NCBI RefSeq assembly: GCF_019752095.1
Contig: NZ_JAIEMO010000029.1
Coordinates: forward strand, 1 to 50,960
Length of the DNA stretch: 50,960 nt
Source: Nitrosomonas sp.
Lineage (GTDB): Bacteria; Pseudomonadota; Gammaproteobacteria; Burkholderiales; Nitrosomonadaceae
Direction: 5' to 3'
Positions 37,107 through 45,801 of this stretch are shown here, piece by piece (positions within the stretch are counted from its first letter, which is position 1; the number at the start of each line of letters is the position of its first letter). Below the pieces are notes generated by a model. The model saw nothing but the letters and a program-made list of their open reading frames with translations, searched no databases and was not told the origin of the DNA. Position numbers and translations under genes: made by a program.

Positions 37107-37501
37107 AATATACGAATACAAATAACAAGGCTATTTGAGTGCGGTCTGTAAAATTAATGTTATACACGACTATTATGACTAACCGCTAATTTGTTTCAGA
37201 GTATTAATGAGCTTTGATTGTTTTGAATTAATCAGTTTTTTATTTATCGCTGCGGCGAAAATGGAGATATTTTTCTAACGGTATGCTATATAGATCTGTC
37301 GATTGAATGCAGGTTCACGCATTAGGTACAGTTTGATGTTGATGCTTTCAAGGAAGCGCTAAATTGTGATGTGAATATTGTGGCAATTGCTCAAAGTCCG
37401 TAAGGATTTAAAAAATTAATTTGATATGATTTTTTTGTATTTGAGTGTATATCATGGTTGACCCTGAAGCTTCAAAACGTTAACATGCGCATCTCACCAA
37501 T

Positions 37502-37577
37502 TCCCTGATAGCTCAGTTGGTAGAGCGACGGACTGTTAATCCGCAGGTCCCAGGTTCGAGCCCTGGTCGGGGAGCCA
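37502..37577 (+). tRNA. tRNA-Asn (anticodon GTT)
   Basis: A 76-nt cloverleaf: acceptor TCCCTGA / TCGGGGA with G73 and an encoded CCA (37575-37577), D-arm GCTCAGTTGGTAGAGC, anticodon loop CTGTTAA with GTT at 37535-37537, and T-arm GGTTCGAGCC. The first pair of the anticodon stem is A-C. No other tRNA is adjacent. I looked for a second copy of the 3' end downstream that would mark an integrated island and found none in this window. Confidence 0.97.
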
Positions 37578-37998
37578 ATTAGATATAAATCCGGGTCTTT
37601 AAATCTAATGTGCCCGTTTTTGATTCTTATCCGCATGAGTAAACGCTAAATTTTTGCTCGAATATCCTGTTTAATCGCCATTCTGCGAGCTTTACTCGCT
37701 GCAGTTTTAAATTATTCCTTGTGGAAACATTTGAGTCTTTGTCATTTCGGGCTTAATACCTTTGTGTCGCTGCTATTGCACTAAGAATAGGCTCAAAATT
37801 CTTATTTATTGAACTTGCAATTCTCCCTGGTTTGCCATGGGGAGCATTATAGATAGTGTTTTTGAAGTTAGCGCAGCGCGCCATTTTTGGTTTTCTGTAC
37901 CGTGATATCGCGTGGTCTTGCCATGGGGATAGGAGCAAGGCGCGCGACGCAAATTTATTCAGTTCCGATCTTTTAACTTTAGTAGAAGGAAATGGTAT
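37578..37998. other. 421-bp region between tRNA-Asn and the first duplicated gene
   Basis: No gene is called. From about 37761 the sequence is homologous to the region before the second duplicated gene (from about 39579). The last 40 bp before the gene (TTCAGTTCC, TCTTTTAACTTTAG) are nearly the same in both copies, pointing to shared control elements. An 87-codon minus-strand frame here is not supported as coding. The ribosome site AAGGA lies 8 bases before the start. Confidence 0.5.
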
Positions 37999-39350
37999 AT
38001 GAGAATTATTATGCAAACTTTATTGGGAAGGAATGTCAGAAAATCGATCACTAACAAGAAAAATGATCAGGCATATATTCTGCTGGCCGTACTATTGCTT
38101 TGCATTGGTGTGATTTTGGTCCCGTTGGGAGCCGTAGCAGCACCATCAGATTCCACGGCAGTAAAATGGCATCCTGGCCACTATTACATAATAAAAGGTT
38201 CGAGAAAAAACAATACTACATACTTATCGCAAGTATATAGTGAACTTGATGCAACACCGGCATTGAATGGAATGATGATCCGGTATTTTTGGGCAGATTT
38301 GGAAGATTCAAAAGGTGTGTATGATTTTTCATCAATTGATGAGCGTCTTGCCGAACTAGCTGCGAGAGGGAAGCGTCTTGTTATTCAGGTGCAAACGAAA
38401 TCATTTAATGGCAGGCAAGTTGTACCCAATTACTTGAAGACAGCTGAATATGAAGGTGGTGAATTTACTATTAGTGATTTTGGTAGCACAGTAGTAGGCG
38501 GACGTAATATTAAATTATGGAATTTCCAAGTACGCGATCGCCTGATTGCCTTATTCAAGGCAATGGGTGAACGCTACAACTCGCACCCATACTTTGAGGG
38601 TATCAGCATGATAGAAAGCGCGATGGGGAATCCTATAGAACCGCTGACAAGTTACCAAGTATCTGGATTTTATGATAATAAAATTATTGTACATCAGAAA
38701 ATGCGTTTGTTTTTTCCTAATACAATGACGATTCAGGAAGTGAATTATCCGCGTTCAATTCTCGCATCATTCGTAAGTAGTCTCAAAGATGTTGGGGCGG
38801 CACTGAGTAGTCCAGATACTTTTATTGAGGAAGAAGGTTTGCTCTATCCAGCAACGAAATATGATCCCAATAAGGGAATCTATAATTACTATTCAGATTT
38901 TGCTGGCGTGATACCTATGGTTCCCACGATTATGCCAAAAAATTATGAAAATACGAAAGGTGACGGAACGGGTTATGTACCAACTATTTCTCAGATCTTG
39001 GCTTTTGCGCGAAATACCTTAAATGCCAACTATATCTTCTGGACACGGGAAGAGCATTACGAGCAAGTATTGGAAGTATTAAACATGAATGCACAAAAGA
39101 ATGCTCCTGCGGGAGGATTGAATCCCACCTGTCCAGCTGCTTATCCATCTTGTGCTGATTAGAAGTTTTCTTGACATTTCGTAGTAATCAGAAGATTTCT
39201 GAAAGATGGTATATACAGGGGAATAATTTCCAAATGAAACTTGTTACATGTTTTTTAGGAGATTCTTTTCCTTGTTCAGCATCAGACAAACTATGTTACT
39301 GCCCAGCAGGATTGTTTTGAACATCAGCAGCGCACCTGCGATTCCTGTTT
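37763..39350 (+). repeat. Duplication unit 1 (gene plus both flanks)
   Basis: Homologous to 39579-41205. Markers in order: GCTCAAAATT block (37791), TCTTTTAACTTTAG before the gene, the gene itself, GGGGAATAATTTCC after the gene (about 39218), TAGGAGATT, and GTTTTGAACATCAGCAGCG (about 39314). The boundaries are approximate. Flanks have diverged more than the coding part. Confidence 0.75.
37999..39162 (+). CDS. Secreted TIM-barrel glycosidase-like protein, copy 1
   Basis: 387 residues. A long N-terminal extension precedes a signal peptide (AYILLAVLLLCIGVILVPLGAVAA), so the protein is exported or anchored. The mature part begins with KWHPGHYYIIKG and contains GMMIRYFWADLEDSKGVYDF and LAARGKRLVIQVQTKSF. 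This is the W..LE...G.Y.F pattern of GH5/GH42-like (beta/alpha)8 glycosidases. Candidate catalytic Glu: the YFEGISMIESAMG strand end (beta-4-like) and the EEEGLL stretch near residue 275. I cannot assign a family or substrate. It ends with two Cys (NPTCPAAYPSC). Its near-copy lies 700 bp downstream. AAGGA precedes the ATG. Confidence 0.78.
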   Translation: MRIIMQTLLGRNVRKSITNKKNDQAYILLAVLLLCIGVILVPLGAVAAPSDSTAVKWHPGHYYIIKGSRKNNTTYLSQVYSELDATPALNGMMIRYFWADLEDSKGVYDFSSIDERLAELAARGKRLVIQVQTKSFNGRQVVPNYLKTAEYEGGEFTISDFGSTVVGGRNIKLWNFQVRDRLIALFKAMGERYNSHPYFEGISMIESAMGNPIEPLTSYQVSGFYDNKIIVHQKMRLFFPNTMTIQEVNYPRSILASFVSSLKDVGAALSSPDTFIEEEGLLYPATKYDPNKGIYNYYSDFAGVIPMVPTIMPKNYENTKGDGTGYVPTISQILAFARNTLNANYIFWTREEHYEQVLEVLNMNAQKNAPAGGLNPTCPAAYPSCAD

Positions 39351-39861
39351 TATAACCATTTGTGGCGTACCCGAGGATTTCTCGATCCAACTTGATGAGG
39401 CATAGTTCTTTTATTAACAGATGACTAAATCAGATTTTTATAAATATTGGATATTAATCATGAAACTTATAATCTAAGAAGAATTTATAGCCTAGCTTAA
39501 TGTTGTAATGTAAAAGAGTGATGTCTGCAACAGCTGAAAGATGAATAAAGACACTGATCTGGCGGGCAGATGAAAGGCTTTTGTGTTGCCGCTGTTGCTT
39601 TAAGTACAGGCTTAAAATGCTCATTTATCAGTAACTGCACCTTCGATTTGTTTTTACCTTGTATAGACATCTTAGAACATTTTTTCAATAACCTATTGAG
39701 AGTCTGTCTGGCTCCTAGAGAATGGGTAAATTCAAATCACAGAACTGTTAGATCGCTCTACTCGTTTTACTTTCAAATAAGAATGTAAGAATCTCGAGCA
39801 AAAAAATTCGAAGCGTATTCTCTCAGTTCCTGTCTTTTAACTTTAGAGAGGAATTTTTTCT
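39163..39861. other. 699-bp region between the two duplicated genes
   Basis: No gene is seen. The first 190 bp belong to the 3' flank of copy 1. The part from about 39579 is the 5' flank of copy 2. The middle (about 39360-39570) is unmatched. The minus-strand 63-codon frame at 39497-39688 overlaps the duplicated block; its differences from the copy-1 block are not concentrated at third codon positions. Confidence 0.5.
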
Positions 39862-41205
39862 ATGAGAATCAATACTCATATTAGTCTTTTAACACCGACT
39901 ACAAACAAGATAAATAACAAAATATATAAACTACTGGTCGCAATATTATTTTGCATTAGTATGATTTTTGCCCCGCTAGGAGCCGTGGCCGCGATGATAG
40001 ACCCCACTGCTGTCAAATGGCATCCAGGTCACTATTACATAATAAAAGGTTCGCAAAAGAACAATGCCACCTACTTATCACAGGTATATAGTGAACTCAA
40101 AGCGACACCTGCATTGAAAGGAATGATGATAAGGTATTTCTGGAATGATCTGGAGAAAGCAAAAGGTGTGTATGATTTTTCATCCATTGATAAACGCCTT
40201 GCTGAACTATCCGCCAGAGGAAAACGTCTTGTCATTCAGGTGCAAACAAAATCATTTAATGGCAGGCAAGTTGTGCCAAGTTACATGAAGACAGCTGAAT
40301 ATGAAGGCGGTGAATTTGATATTAGTGATTATGGAAATAAAGTAGTTACTGGACGTAATATTAAATTATGGAATTTACAAGTACAGAATCGTCTGATTGC
40401 CTTATTTAAGGCAATGGGAAAGCGTTATAACTCGCACCCTCACTTCGAGGGTATCGGCATGATAGAAACCGCTATGGGGGAGCCTATCAAACCACTAACC
40501 AATACTCAGGTAACTAAATTTTATGACAATAAGATCAATGTGCAAAAACAAATGCGCTTGTCTTTTCCTAATACGATGACGATTCAGGAAGCAAATTATC
40601 CGCGTCCCATTCTTGCATCATTCGTGGGCAGACTCAAAAATATTGGTACGGCTTTGAGTAGTCCGGATACTTTTCTCGAGGAAAAAGGCTTGCTATTTGA
40701 AGCAACAAAATATGATCCTAACCAAGGCATTTATAACTACTATTCTGATTTTTCTGGCGCCATTCCGATGGTTCCCACGGTTATGCCAAATAATTATAAA
40801 AATACGAAGGGCGACGGAACGGGTTATGTACCAACTATTTCTCAGATTCTTGTTTTCGCGCGAGATACCTTAAAGGCTAATTATATTTTCTGGACTCGAG
40901 AAAAACATTATAAGCAAGTATTGGAAGTTTTAAACTGGAACGGGCAAAAAAATGCTCGTGCGGGTGGATTAAATGCAGTCTGTCCCAGAGTTTACTCTTC
41001 TTGTGTTAATTAGGGTTTATTTTTCGTAATAACCAAAAGAACTTCGCGCAGCCGTGAAAATTTTGTTGTGGTAACGGGGAATAATTTCTAGATGACACTC
41101 ATTACGCATTTTTAGGAGATTTCCCCCTTATGCTACATCCGAAAACTATGTCATTGTCCAAGAAAGATCGTTTTGAACATCAGTAGCGTATCAAATGATT
41201 CCTGT
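39579..41205 (+). repeat. Duplication unit 2 (gene plus both flanks)
   Basis: Second copy of the segment at 37763-39350, with a period of roughly 1.85 kb. Matching landmarks: GGCTTAAAATGCTC (39609), TCTTTTAACTTTAG (39836), GGGGAATAATTTC (about 41076), and GTTTTGAACATCAGTAGCG (about 41172). Confidence 0.75.
39862..41013 (+). CDS. Secreted TIM-barrel glycosidase-like protein, copy 2
   Basis: 383 residues, closely similar to copy 1 over nearly the whole length: KWHPGHYYIIKGS, GMMIRYFWNDLEKAKGVYDF, RGKRLVIQVQTKSFNGRQVV, FEGIGMIETAMGEPI, KGDGTGYVPTISQIL, and a C-terminal Cys pair (AVCPRVYSSC). The candidate acid/base Glu (MIETAMG) and the EEKGLL segment are conserved. The N-terminal 30 residues before the signal core (LLVAILFCISMIFAPLGAVAA) differ most. 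Lys replaces Glu/Asp at several surface positions, so copy 2 looks more basic. GAGG about 10 bases upstream is the ribosome site. Confidence 0.78.
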   Translation: MRINTHISLLTPTTNKINNKIYKLLVAILFCISMIFAPLGAVAAMIDPTAVKWHPGHYYIIKGSQKNNATYLSQVYSELKATPALKGMMIRYFWNDLEKAKGVYDFSSIDKRLAELSARGKRLVIQVQTKSFNGRQVVPSYMKTAEYEGGEFDISDYGNKVVTGRNIKLWNLQVQNRLIALFKAMGKRYNSHPHFEGIGMIETAMGEPIKPLTNTQVTKFYDNKINVQKQMRLSFPNTMTIQEANYPRPILASFVGRLKNIGTALSSPDTFLEEKGLLFEATKYDPNQGIYNYYSDFSGAIPMVPTVMPNNYKNTKGDGTGYVPTISQILVFARDTLKANYIFWTREKHYKQVLEVLNWNGQKNARAGGLNAVCPRVYSSCVN

Positions 41206-41879
41206 CCATCATCATTCTGGCGAGCCATAGTCTTTACAAATTCATACATTGGGTACCTATTTCCAGGTTCTCAGCCGAGATGATGACGAAATAGACTCCG
41301 TCGATATAAGTCTTGGCGAGTATCTCGGGTGGTTTTGTTCACATATTTTTGTCTATTTTATTGCTCAATAATCGTAATTCATTTTTTTATCAATGCCACG
41401 ATTTAGCTGGTAAATTGCCTTGCCTAATAGTTTCCTTTAAGAAAAAACAATGGTTTCCTTAATAGGCACGGAGTGTCGACTATATTAAGATTGTATCATT
41501 CCTTATTTTTTGAGAGGGACAACTGAAAGCACAATCGGGTATTGAGCGTATCAATGTGTAGCGCTATGCTTTATGACAAGCCTGATTGCCATTGTTTTAC
41601 TGACACAAATCGGGTATTTCATAAAAAATCTCTTATAAGTACTTCTCATTTACTTCACGCATTAGCATATCATTTTGCTCCATGATAGATAAAATATATT
41701 AATAACATATAGTTGCGGAAATGAGATGGCTATTAAGTCTCTGGGTGAGTTAGTGATATTTATTGCGTTGAAACTTTATCGCAAACGGAATCAGTAAGCC
41801 AGAACTCGTTTTAAGCTTGTCGAGATACCTAATCAGAGTTTCTAAAATAACTCGATGATTAACTTTTTGGGAGATAGTA
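41014..41879. other. 866-bp intergenic region before the PII-like gene
   Basis: The first about 190 bp are the duplicated 3' flank. The rest is AT-rich with stops in all frames. A loose inverted pair TGCCTA / TAGGCA brackets a direct repeat of GTTTCCTT near 41421-41468. I see no gene, RNA or terminator I can defend. Confidence 0.5.
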
Positions 41880-42209
41880 ATGGATAGTTCAATAGTAATG
41901 AAAAAATTTGAGATTGTTGTCGAGATAGAACACCATGAGCAGTTGATTGAATTGCTAGAAAGCTCCGGTGTGCGTGGATATACTGTTATCAAGAATGCGG
42001 GAGGTCGGGGAGTCAAGGGCATAAGAAATCCGCACGATGTACTTTTACCATACGAGAATAGTGTCACAATTTTTGCTTGCAAAGAAGAGCTAGCACAGAT
42101 AGTACTTGAGGAGTTGCGACCCGCGATGAAAGGTTTCGGTGGTATGTGCTTGATCTCAGATTGCCTCGCACAAATGAATTCCGATAACCGAGAATACGCT
42201 TTAAAATAA
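41880..42209 (+). CDS. PII-like signalling protein
   Basis: 109 residues with the ferredoxin-like betaalphabeta-betaalphabeta order of PII proteins: KKFEIVVEIEHHEQLIELLESSGVRGYTVIKNAGGRGVKG, then VTIFACKEELAQIVLEELRPAMKGFGGMCLISDCLAQM. The T-loop is short (IRNPHDVLLPYENS) and lacks the uridylylated Tyr context of GlnB/GlnK, so this is a PII-like protein of the type often encoded beside inorganic-carbon or metal transporters. No transporter, amtB or glnA is adjacent, so the partner is unknown. GGGAG precedes the ATG by 6 bases. Confidence 0.78.
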   Translation: MDSSIVMKKFEIVVEIEHHEQLIELLESSGVRGYTVIKNAGGRGVKGIRNPHDVLLPYENSVTIFACKEELAQIVLEELRPAMKGFGGMCLISDCLAQMNSDNREYALK

Positions 42210-42427
42210 TGCGAATTAAAAATGCTGTGGCTATATCTAAAGACTTGCAGTTGTTTATAAAGAGGCGAGATCAGAATTCAATGGTTGCATTCCACGCCAC
42301 AGCTCGTACTTTCAAGATAAGGAAATATTTTTTTGATACTTTTTATTTACATCAGCTATCCAATTATTTGTTTAGGTATCAAGTATTTGAGATCTTTCCA
42401 GATTCCTGAAGATCGAGCAAAGTTACA

Positions 42428-43621
42428 TCAGAATGGACCGGTTATTTCAAACGTTACACCATCCGCGCTACTTCCGGTTTTGCCTCGCTGAGAACTGAAA
42501 TATAACCGTGATCCATCAGGACTTAGAGCAGGGCCGGCTATTTCCGATCGGTCATGGCCAACTAATTGTAATAACGGCAGAACGTTGTCTCCAGATAGCA
42601 CCACAATTTGCATGCTACCGCCATCCTCAGCCACTAGCAATTCACCTGCGGCATTGCCGGTGATGTTGTCAACCCCGGTTAACACCGGCGATAGATATGA
42701 TGCTGCACTATAGAGAATGTTGAGGCGCTGCTGTAGCACGTCAAAAACCCACACGCGATCATCCCCTTTAGTCGTGAAATAGACGAAACCCTGATGATAC
42801 CAAATGCCTTCACCGCCATTGAACGCGGTGCTGCCGGGAACTTGTTTGCGTGTCGGCACAGTGGTCGCTGAAGGATCGGTCAACGCGTGCCAGCGAACTG
42901 CGCCAGTGTTGTCGTCAATCACCTCGGCAACTTCCAGAATGCCATCGTCTAGATTGGGATTGCCGGCAGTATCGAATGTATGGGCGCTGTAGCGATAAAA
43001 CCGGCCTTCCGGTTTGTCTTCGGTCAAATACAATTGTTTGTTACGGGTATCCACTGCCACCGCTTCATGCCGGAATAGACCCAGGGAGTTTCTGGCTTGA
43101 GCGGGTTTGTTGCCAAACGGATCGCATTCCCACACTTTACCTTTATCGATTTCTTCGCACGATAGCCACGTTTGCCACGGTGTATGCCCGCCCGCGCAAT
43201 TGCGGTTAGTTTGACTCAGAATCGAATACGCATCAACCAACTCTCCCTGTGCATTGAATTTTAATGCCCCGACGCCGCCGGCTTGGCCCTCCAGTTCGCA
43301 ATTGGAAACATAAATCCAGCCGCCATCCGGAGAAGCAAATGTGGCACCGCCATCCGGTGCCGCGTGCCAAGTATAGCTAAACAGTTTCTGACCTGAGTGA
43401 GCCACGATGCGGGAAGTAAATCCTGCTGGTAATCGCACGCCATTATGATCCGGCGGCAGAAGCCCGCTGCGTGTAGTTAGCGATAATGACAAAGCGGCAG
43501 CTTTAGCTGGAGCTGGTAGCAATGTGTTACCGACAAATGCTCCTAAGCTTATAAATCCATACTGTAATAATTTACGCCGTTTTAGATCTGATGCCTTCAT
43601 TTTACATGTCGCCTTATGCAT
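42428..43621 (-). CDS. PhoX/DUF839-family beta-propeller protein with Tat signal
   Basis: 397 residues from the ATG at 43621 (a TTG one codon earlier is possible), preceded by TGAGG. A twin-arginine signal (LKRRKLLQYGFISLGAFVG ... PAKAAA) predicts folded export by TatABC, which is encoded in this window. The mature part has DUF839/PhoX features: WHAAPDGGATFASPDGGWIYVSN, NCAGGHTPWQTWLSCEE, GLFRHEAVAVD, LYLTEDKPEGRFYRY, FNGGEGIWYHQGFVYFTTKGD, and GPALSPDGSRLYFSSQRG. The family holds calcium/iron alkaline phosphatases, but at under 400 residues this is the short form, and phosphatase activity is not certain. Convergent with the PII-like gene. Confidence 0.85.
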   Translation of the reverse strand: MHKATCKMKASDLKRRKLLQYGFISLGAFVGNTLLPAPAKAAALSLSLTTRSGLLPPDHNGVRLPAGFTSRIVAHSGQKLFSYTWHAAPDGGATFASPDGGWIYVSNCELEGQAGGVGALKFNAQGELVDAYSILSQTNRNCAGGHTPWQTWLSCEEIDKGKVWECDPFGNKPAQARNSLGLFRHEAVAVDTRNKQLYLTEDKPEGRFYRYSAHTFDTAGNPNLDDGILEVAEVIDDNTGAVRWHALTDPSATTVPTRKQVPGSTAFNGGEGIWYHQGFVYFTTKGDDRVWVFDVLQQRLNILYSAASYLSPVLTGVDNITGNAAGELLVAEDGGSMQIVVLSGDNVLPLLQLVGHDRSEIAGPALSPDGSRLYFSSQRGKTGSSADGVTFEITGPF

Positions 43622-43711
43622 CAAACCTCACGATGAACTCAAGGCTTTATGATGCGAGATAGTTTACAATGCTGCGTCGTTTTATATCTATTGGATGAAA
43701 GTAATCAAACT

Positions 43712-44098
43712 ATGATTCAAATATTAAAACCAATTGTATCTCTTTTAATGTTTTTAACTGTGCTGTTTTTTGTCAACACGATGCTCACAATCACGACCAG
43801 CTTTTCAGTCTGGTTTAGCACGATTTTTTCATTGATTTGCGCGAGTCTAGGCGCTTGGTTTACCTGGGAACTGATTTCTGGCGAAAAAATAAATACTCTT
43901 ATCGCTGTCATTGGTGGTGCATTAATCCTTGGTGGATTATTTTTTACGGTAAGCTTTTTAGGACCTATGGTTATCGCCAAAGACACCAGTCAGGGACCCA
44001 TGATTGGAGTCTTTATAGCAGCGCCGTTAGGGATGATTTTGGGTGGAATGGGGGGGTATGTTCATGCTTCGAGACAGAGAATGGAGACGGAGGATTGA
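43712..44098 (+). CDS. Small integral membrane protein, function unknown
   Basis: About 128 residues from the ATG at 43712. The frame is open upstream to 43649, but the hydrophobic helix starts right after this Met. Four membrane segments are visible: IVSLLMFLTVLFFVNTML, FSLICASLGAWFTWELI, IAVIGGALILGGLFFTVSFL, and GVFIAAPLGMILGGMGGYV. No catalytic motif or family is recognised. It lies between the divergent PhoX-like gene and the sulfatase. Confidence 0.65.
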   Translation: MIQILKPIVSLLMFLTVLFFVNTMLTITTSFSVWFSTIFSLICASLGAWFTWELISGEKINTLIAVIGGALILGGLFFTVSFLGPMVIAKDTSQGPMIGVFIAAPLGMILGGMGGYVHASRQRMETED

Positions 44099-44184
44099 CG
44101 GGAATTCTGGTAGATATGGCTATCAAATAGCTTGTATGTTAGCAGTTTGAGTATTGTATTATAACGAGTGTAAAGATTGAATGT

Positions 44185-45684
44185 ATGCCATTAATTAAAA
44201 AAGATTATGTGAATATGAGTAAATTTTTCTTGGCAATAAGCTTAGTATTATCAATGCTCTTTGTTGGAATGTCAGTTTCAGCGGCTGCTAAGCCAAATTT
44301 TATTTTTATTCTTACAGATGATATGACGCCTGATGACTTTCGTTTTATGCCGAGAACACAGGAGTATTTTTCTGTTAATGGAGTCCGCTTTACAAATGCG
44401 TTTGTATCGTATGCTGCTTGCTGTCCATCACGCGCATCTATTCTGACTGGAAGATATTCGAAGAATCACGGCGTAAGATCCAATAATCGACCATCTGGTG
44501 GCTTTGATGCGTTCTATAACAGCGGGTTGGAGTCACAGACAATCGCGACAAAATTGCAAGCAGACGGTTATAGTACGGCATACTTTGGCAAGTATTTCAA
44601 TGAATATGGAACAACTACGCTGGTAGAGCCGGAAAGCTATATTCCCCCTGGCTGGAATTACTGGTACACATTTGTGAGTACGAAGTATTTTAACTACAAA
44701 CTTAACGAAAATGGGCAAGCTAAAAATTATGGCGATACTTTGGAAGATTATGGTACAGATGTTATAGCCAAGCACGCTAGTAATCATCTTGATGCTGCGC
44801 TATCAAGTAGTTCACCTTTTTTTATGATGATCGCACCTTATGCTGCGCATGCATCAACTGAATCAACAGAATTACCCCGTCAGCCGATACCCGCTTCGCG
44901 GCACGAGAATCTATTTAATGGTATGAAGGCGCCTAGGTTTGCATCATTCAATCAAGAGGATGTGTCGAATAAAAGCTTTGGTGTCCGCGACAACCCCTTA
45001 CTGCTACCCGACGACATTGAGTGGATTGACAATAATTTTCGTGCGCGAATACGGACTTTGCAGTCTGTAGATGAAATGATGGGTAAATTAATAGATCAGC
45101 TAGAAAATTCTCTCAAGGGTAAAGAAACCTATATCATCTTTACGTCTGATAACGGATACTGGTTTGGTGAGCACCGATTCAAGGTCGGCAAGGCCGATTT
45201 GTATGATCAATCCCATCGCATTCCATTAGCAATTACTGGACCAAACGTTCAGCGTGGTTTTGTTCGCAACGACCTGGTTGTCAACACAGATTTTTTCCCG
45301 ACGATATTAAGTCTTGCTTCTGTTCCGATCTCTGGGAGTATCCATGATGGTCGATCATTCCGATCATTGATAGAGGCGTCAACAAGAACAACGGAATTTA
45401 ACAGAAATTCTTTTTTGCTCGAGACGGGCCGAGATCAGAAAGCTGGAATTCGATTCAGAAATTATACCTATTTTGAAACGCCGACAGCCCAAGGATTGCC
45501 TTTTAAAGAGCTATACGATACTCAACTCGATCCAGATCTTGTTTATAATATTGCACAGAAATTGACAAATGAATCTTCTGCTTTCTTACAAAGCGCGCTA
45601 GCTGAATTACTTAGTTGTAGCGATGATACATGTAGGGTACTCGAGAATGAACTTTCAGATTTACTTGTAAAATTAATTGACTGA
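44185..45684 (+). CDS. Secreted sulfatase, type I formylglycine-dependent
   Basis: 499 residues. A second ATG at 44215 (MSKFFLAISLVLSMLFVGMSVSA) gives a tidier signal peptide and may be the real start. The mature enzyme begins KPNFIFILTDDMTPDD, with the metal Asp pair. The modification motif is CCPSRASILTGRYSKNHGV, where the first Cys (79, counted from 44185) is the residue converted to formylglycine. Also visible are TSDNGYWFGEHRF (second metal site) and the C-terminal LYDTQLDPDLVYNIA typical of N-acetylglucosamine-6-sulfatase-like members. The substrate is probably a sulfated glycan or sulfate ester. No formylglycine-generating enzyme is nearby. Confidence 0.92.
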   Translation: MPLIKKDYVNMSKFFLAISLVLSMLFVGMSVSAAAKPNFIFILTDDMTPDDFRFMPRTQEYFSVNGVRFTNAFVSYAACCPSRASILTGRYSKNHGVRSNNRPSGGFDAFYNSGLESQTIATKLQADGYSTAYFGKYFNEYGTTTLVEPESYIPPGWNYWYTFVSTKYFNYKLNENGQAKNYGDTLEDYGTDVIAKHASNHLDAALSSSSPFFMMIAPYAAHASTESTELPRQPIPASRHENLFNGMKAPRFASFNQEDVSNKSFGVRDNPLLLPDDIEWIDNNFRARIRTLQSVDEMMGKLIDQLENSLKGKETYIIFTSDNGYWFGEHRFKVGKADLYDQSHRIPLAITGPNVQRGFVRNDLVVNTDFFPTILSLASVPISGSIHDGRSFRSLIEASTRTTEFNRNSFLLETGRDQKAGIRFRNYTYFETPTAQGLPFKELYDTQLDPDLVYNIAQKLTNESSAFLQSALAELLSCSDDTCRVLENELSDLLVKLID

Positions 45685-45801
45685 GCTAAATTTTCTCCAG
45701 AAAGTTCGGAGGTAATTTATTCATTACGAGCGAGTTTTTTTACGTTATTGCTTTTATGAGCAGATATTCACTGACACTGGTTTAACGTGATAGATGATGG
45801 A

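Larger units (their letters stand above)
36560..37501. other. 942-bp intergenic region before tRNA-Asn
   Basis: AT-rich, with frequent stops in all frames. It holds a 16-bp triple tandem repeat, an adjoining hairpin and a 29-codon ORF with a signal-peptide-like start, all listed separately. It should also contain the promoter of the TorF/sigma unit (minus) and of tRNA-Asn (plus); no strong consensus was found for either. Confidence 0.5.

Noticed and set aside
37753..38016. 87-codon minus-strand ORF before the first duplicated gene
   Set aside because: It overlaps the plus-strand gene start, and its conserved part does not show third-position bias against the second copy.
39497..39688. 63-codon minus-strand ORF between the duplicated genes
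   Set aside because: Partly alignable to the ORF at 37753-38016, but only as duplicated DNA; composition and substitutions do not look coding.
37502..41205. Integrated island at tRNA-Asn
   Set aside because: No integrase and no second copy of the tRNA 3' end were found downstream within the window.
42209..42409. 66-codon plus-strand ORF directly after the PII-like gene
   Set aside because: The sequence is rich in Phe, Lys and Tyr in the manner of translated AT-rich DNA, no family is recognised, and no ribosome site precedes it. The ATGC junction with the PII-like stop alone is weak evidence.
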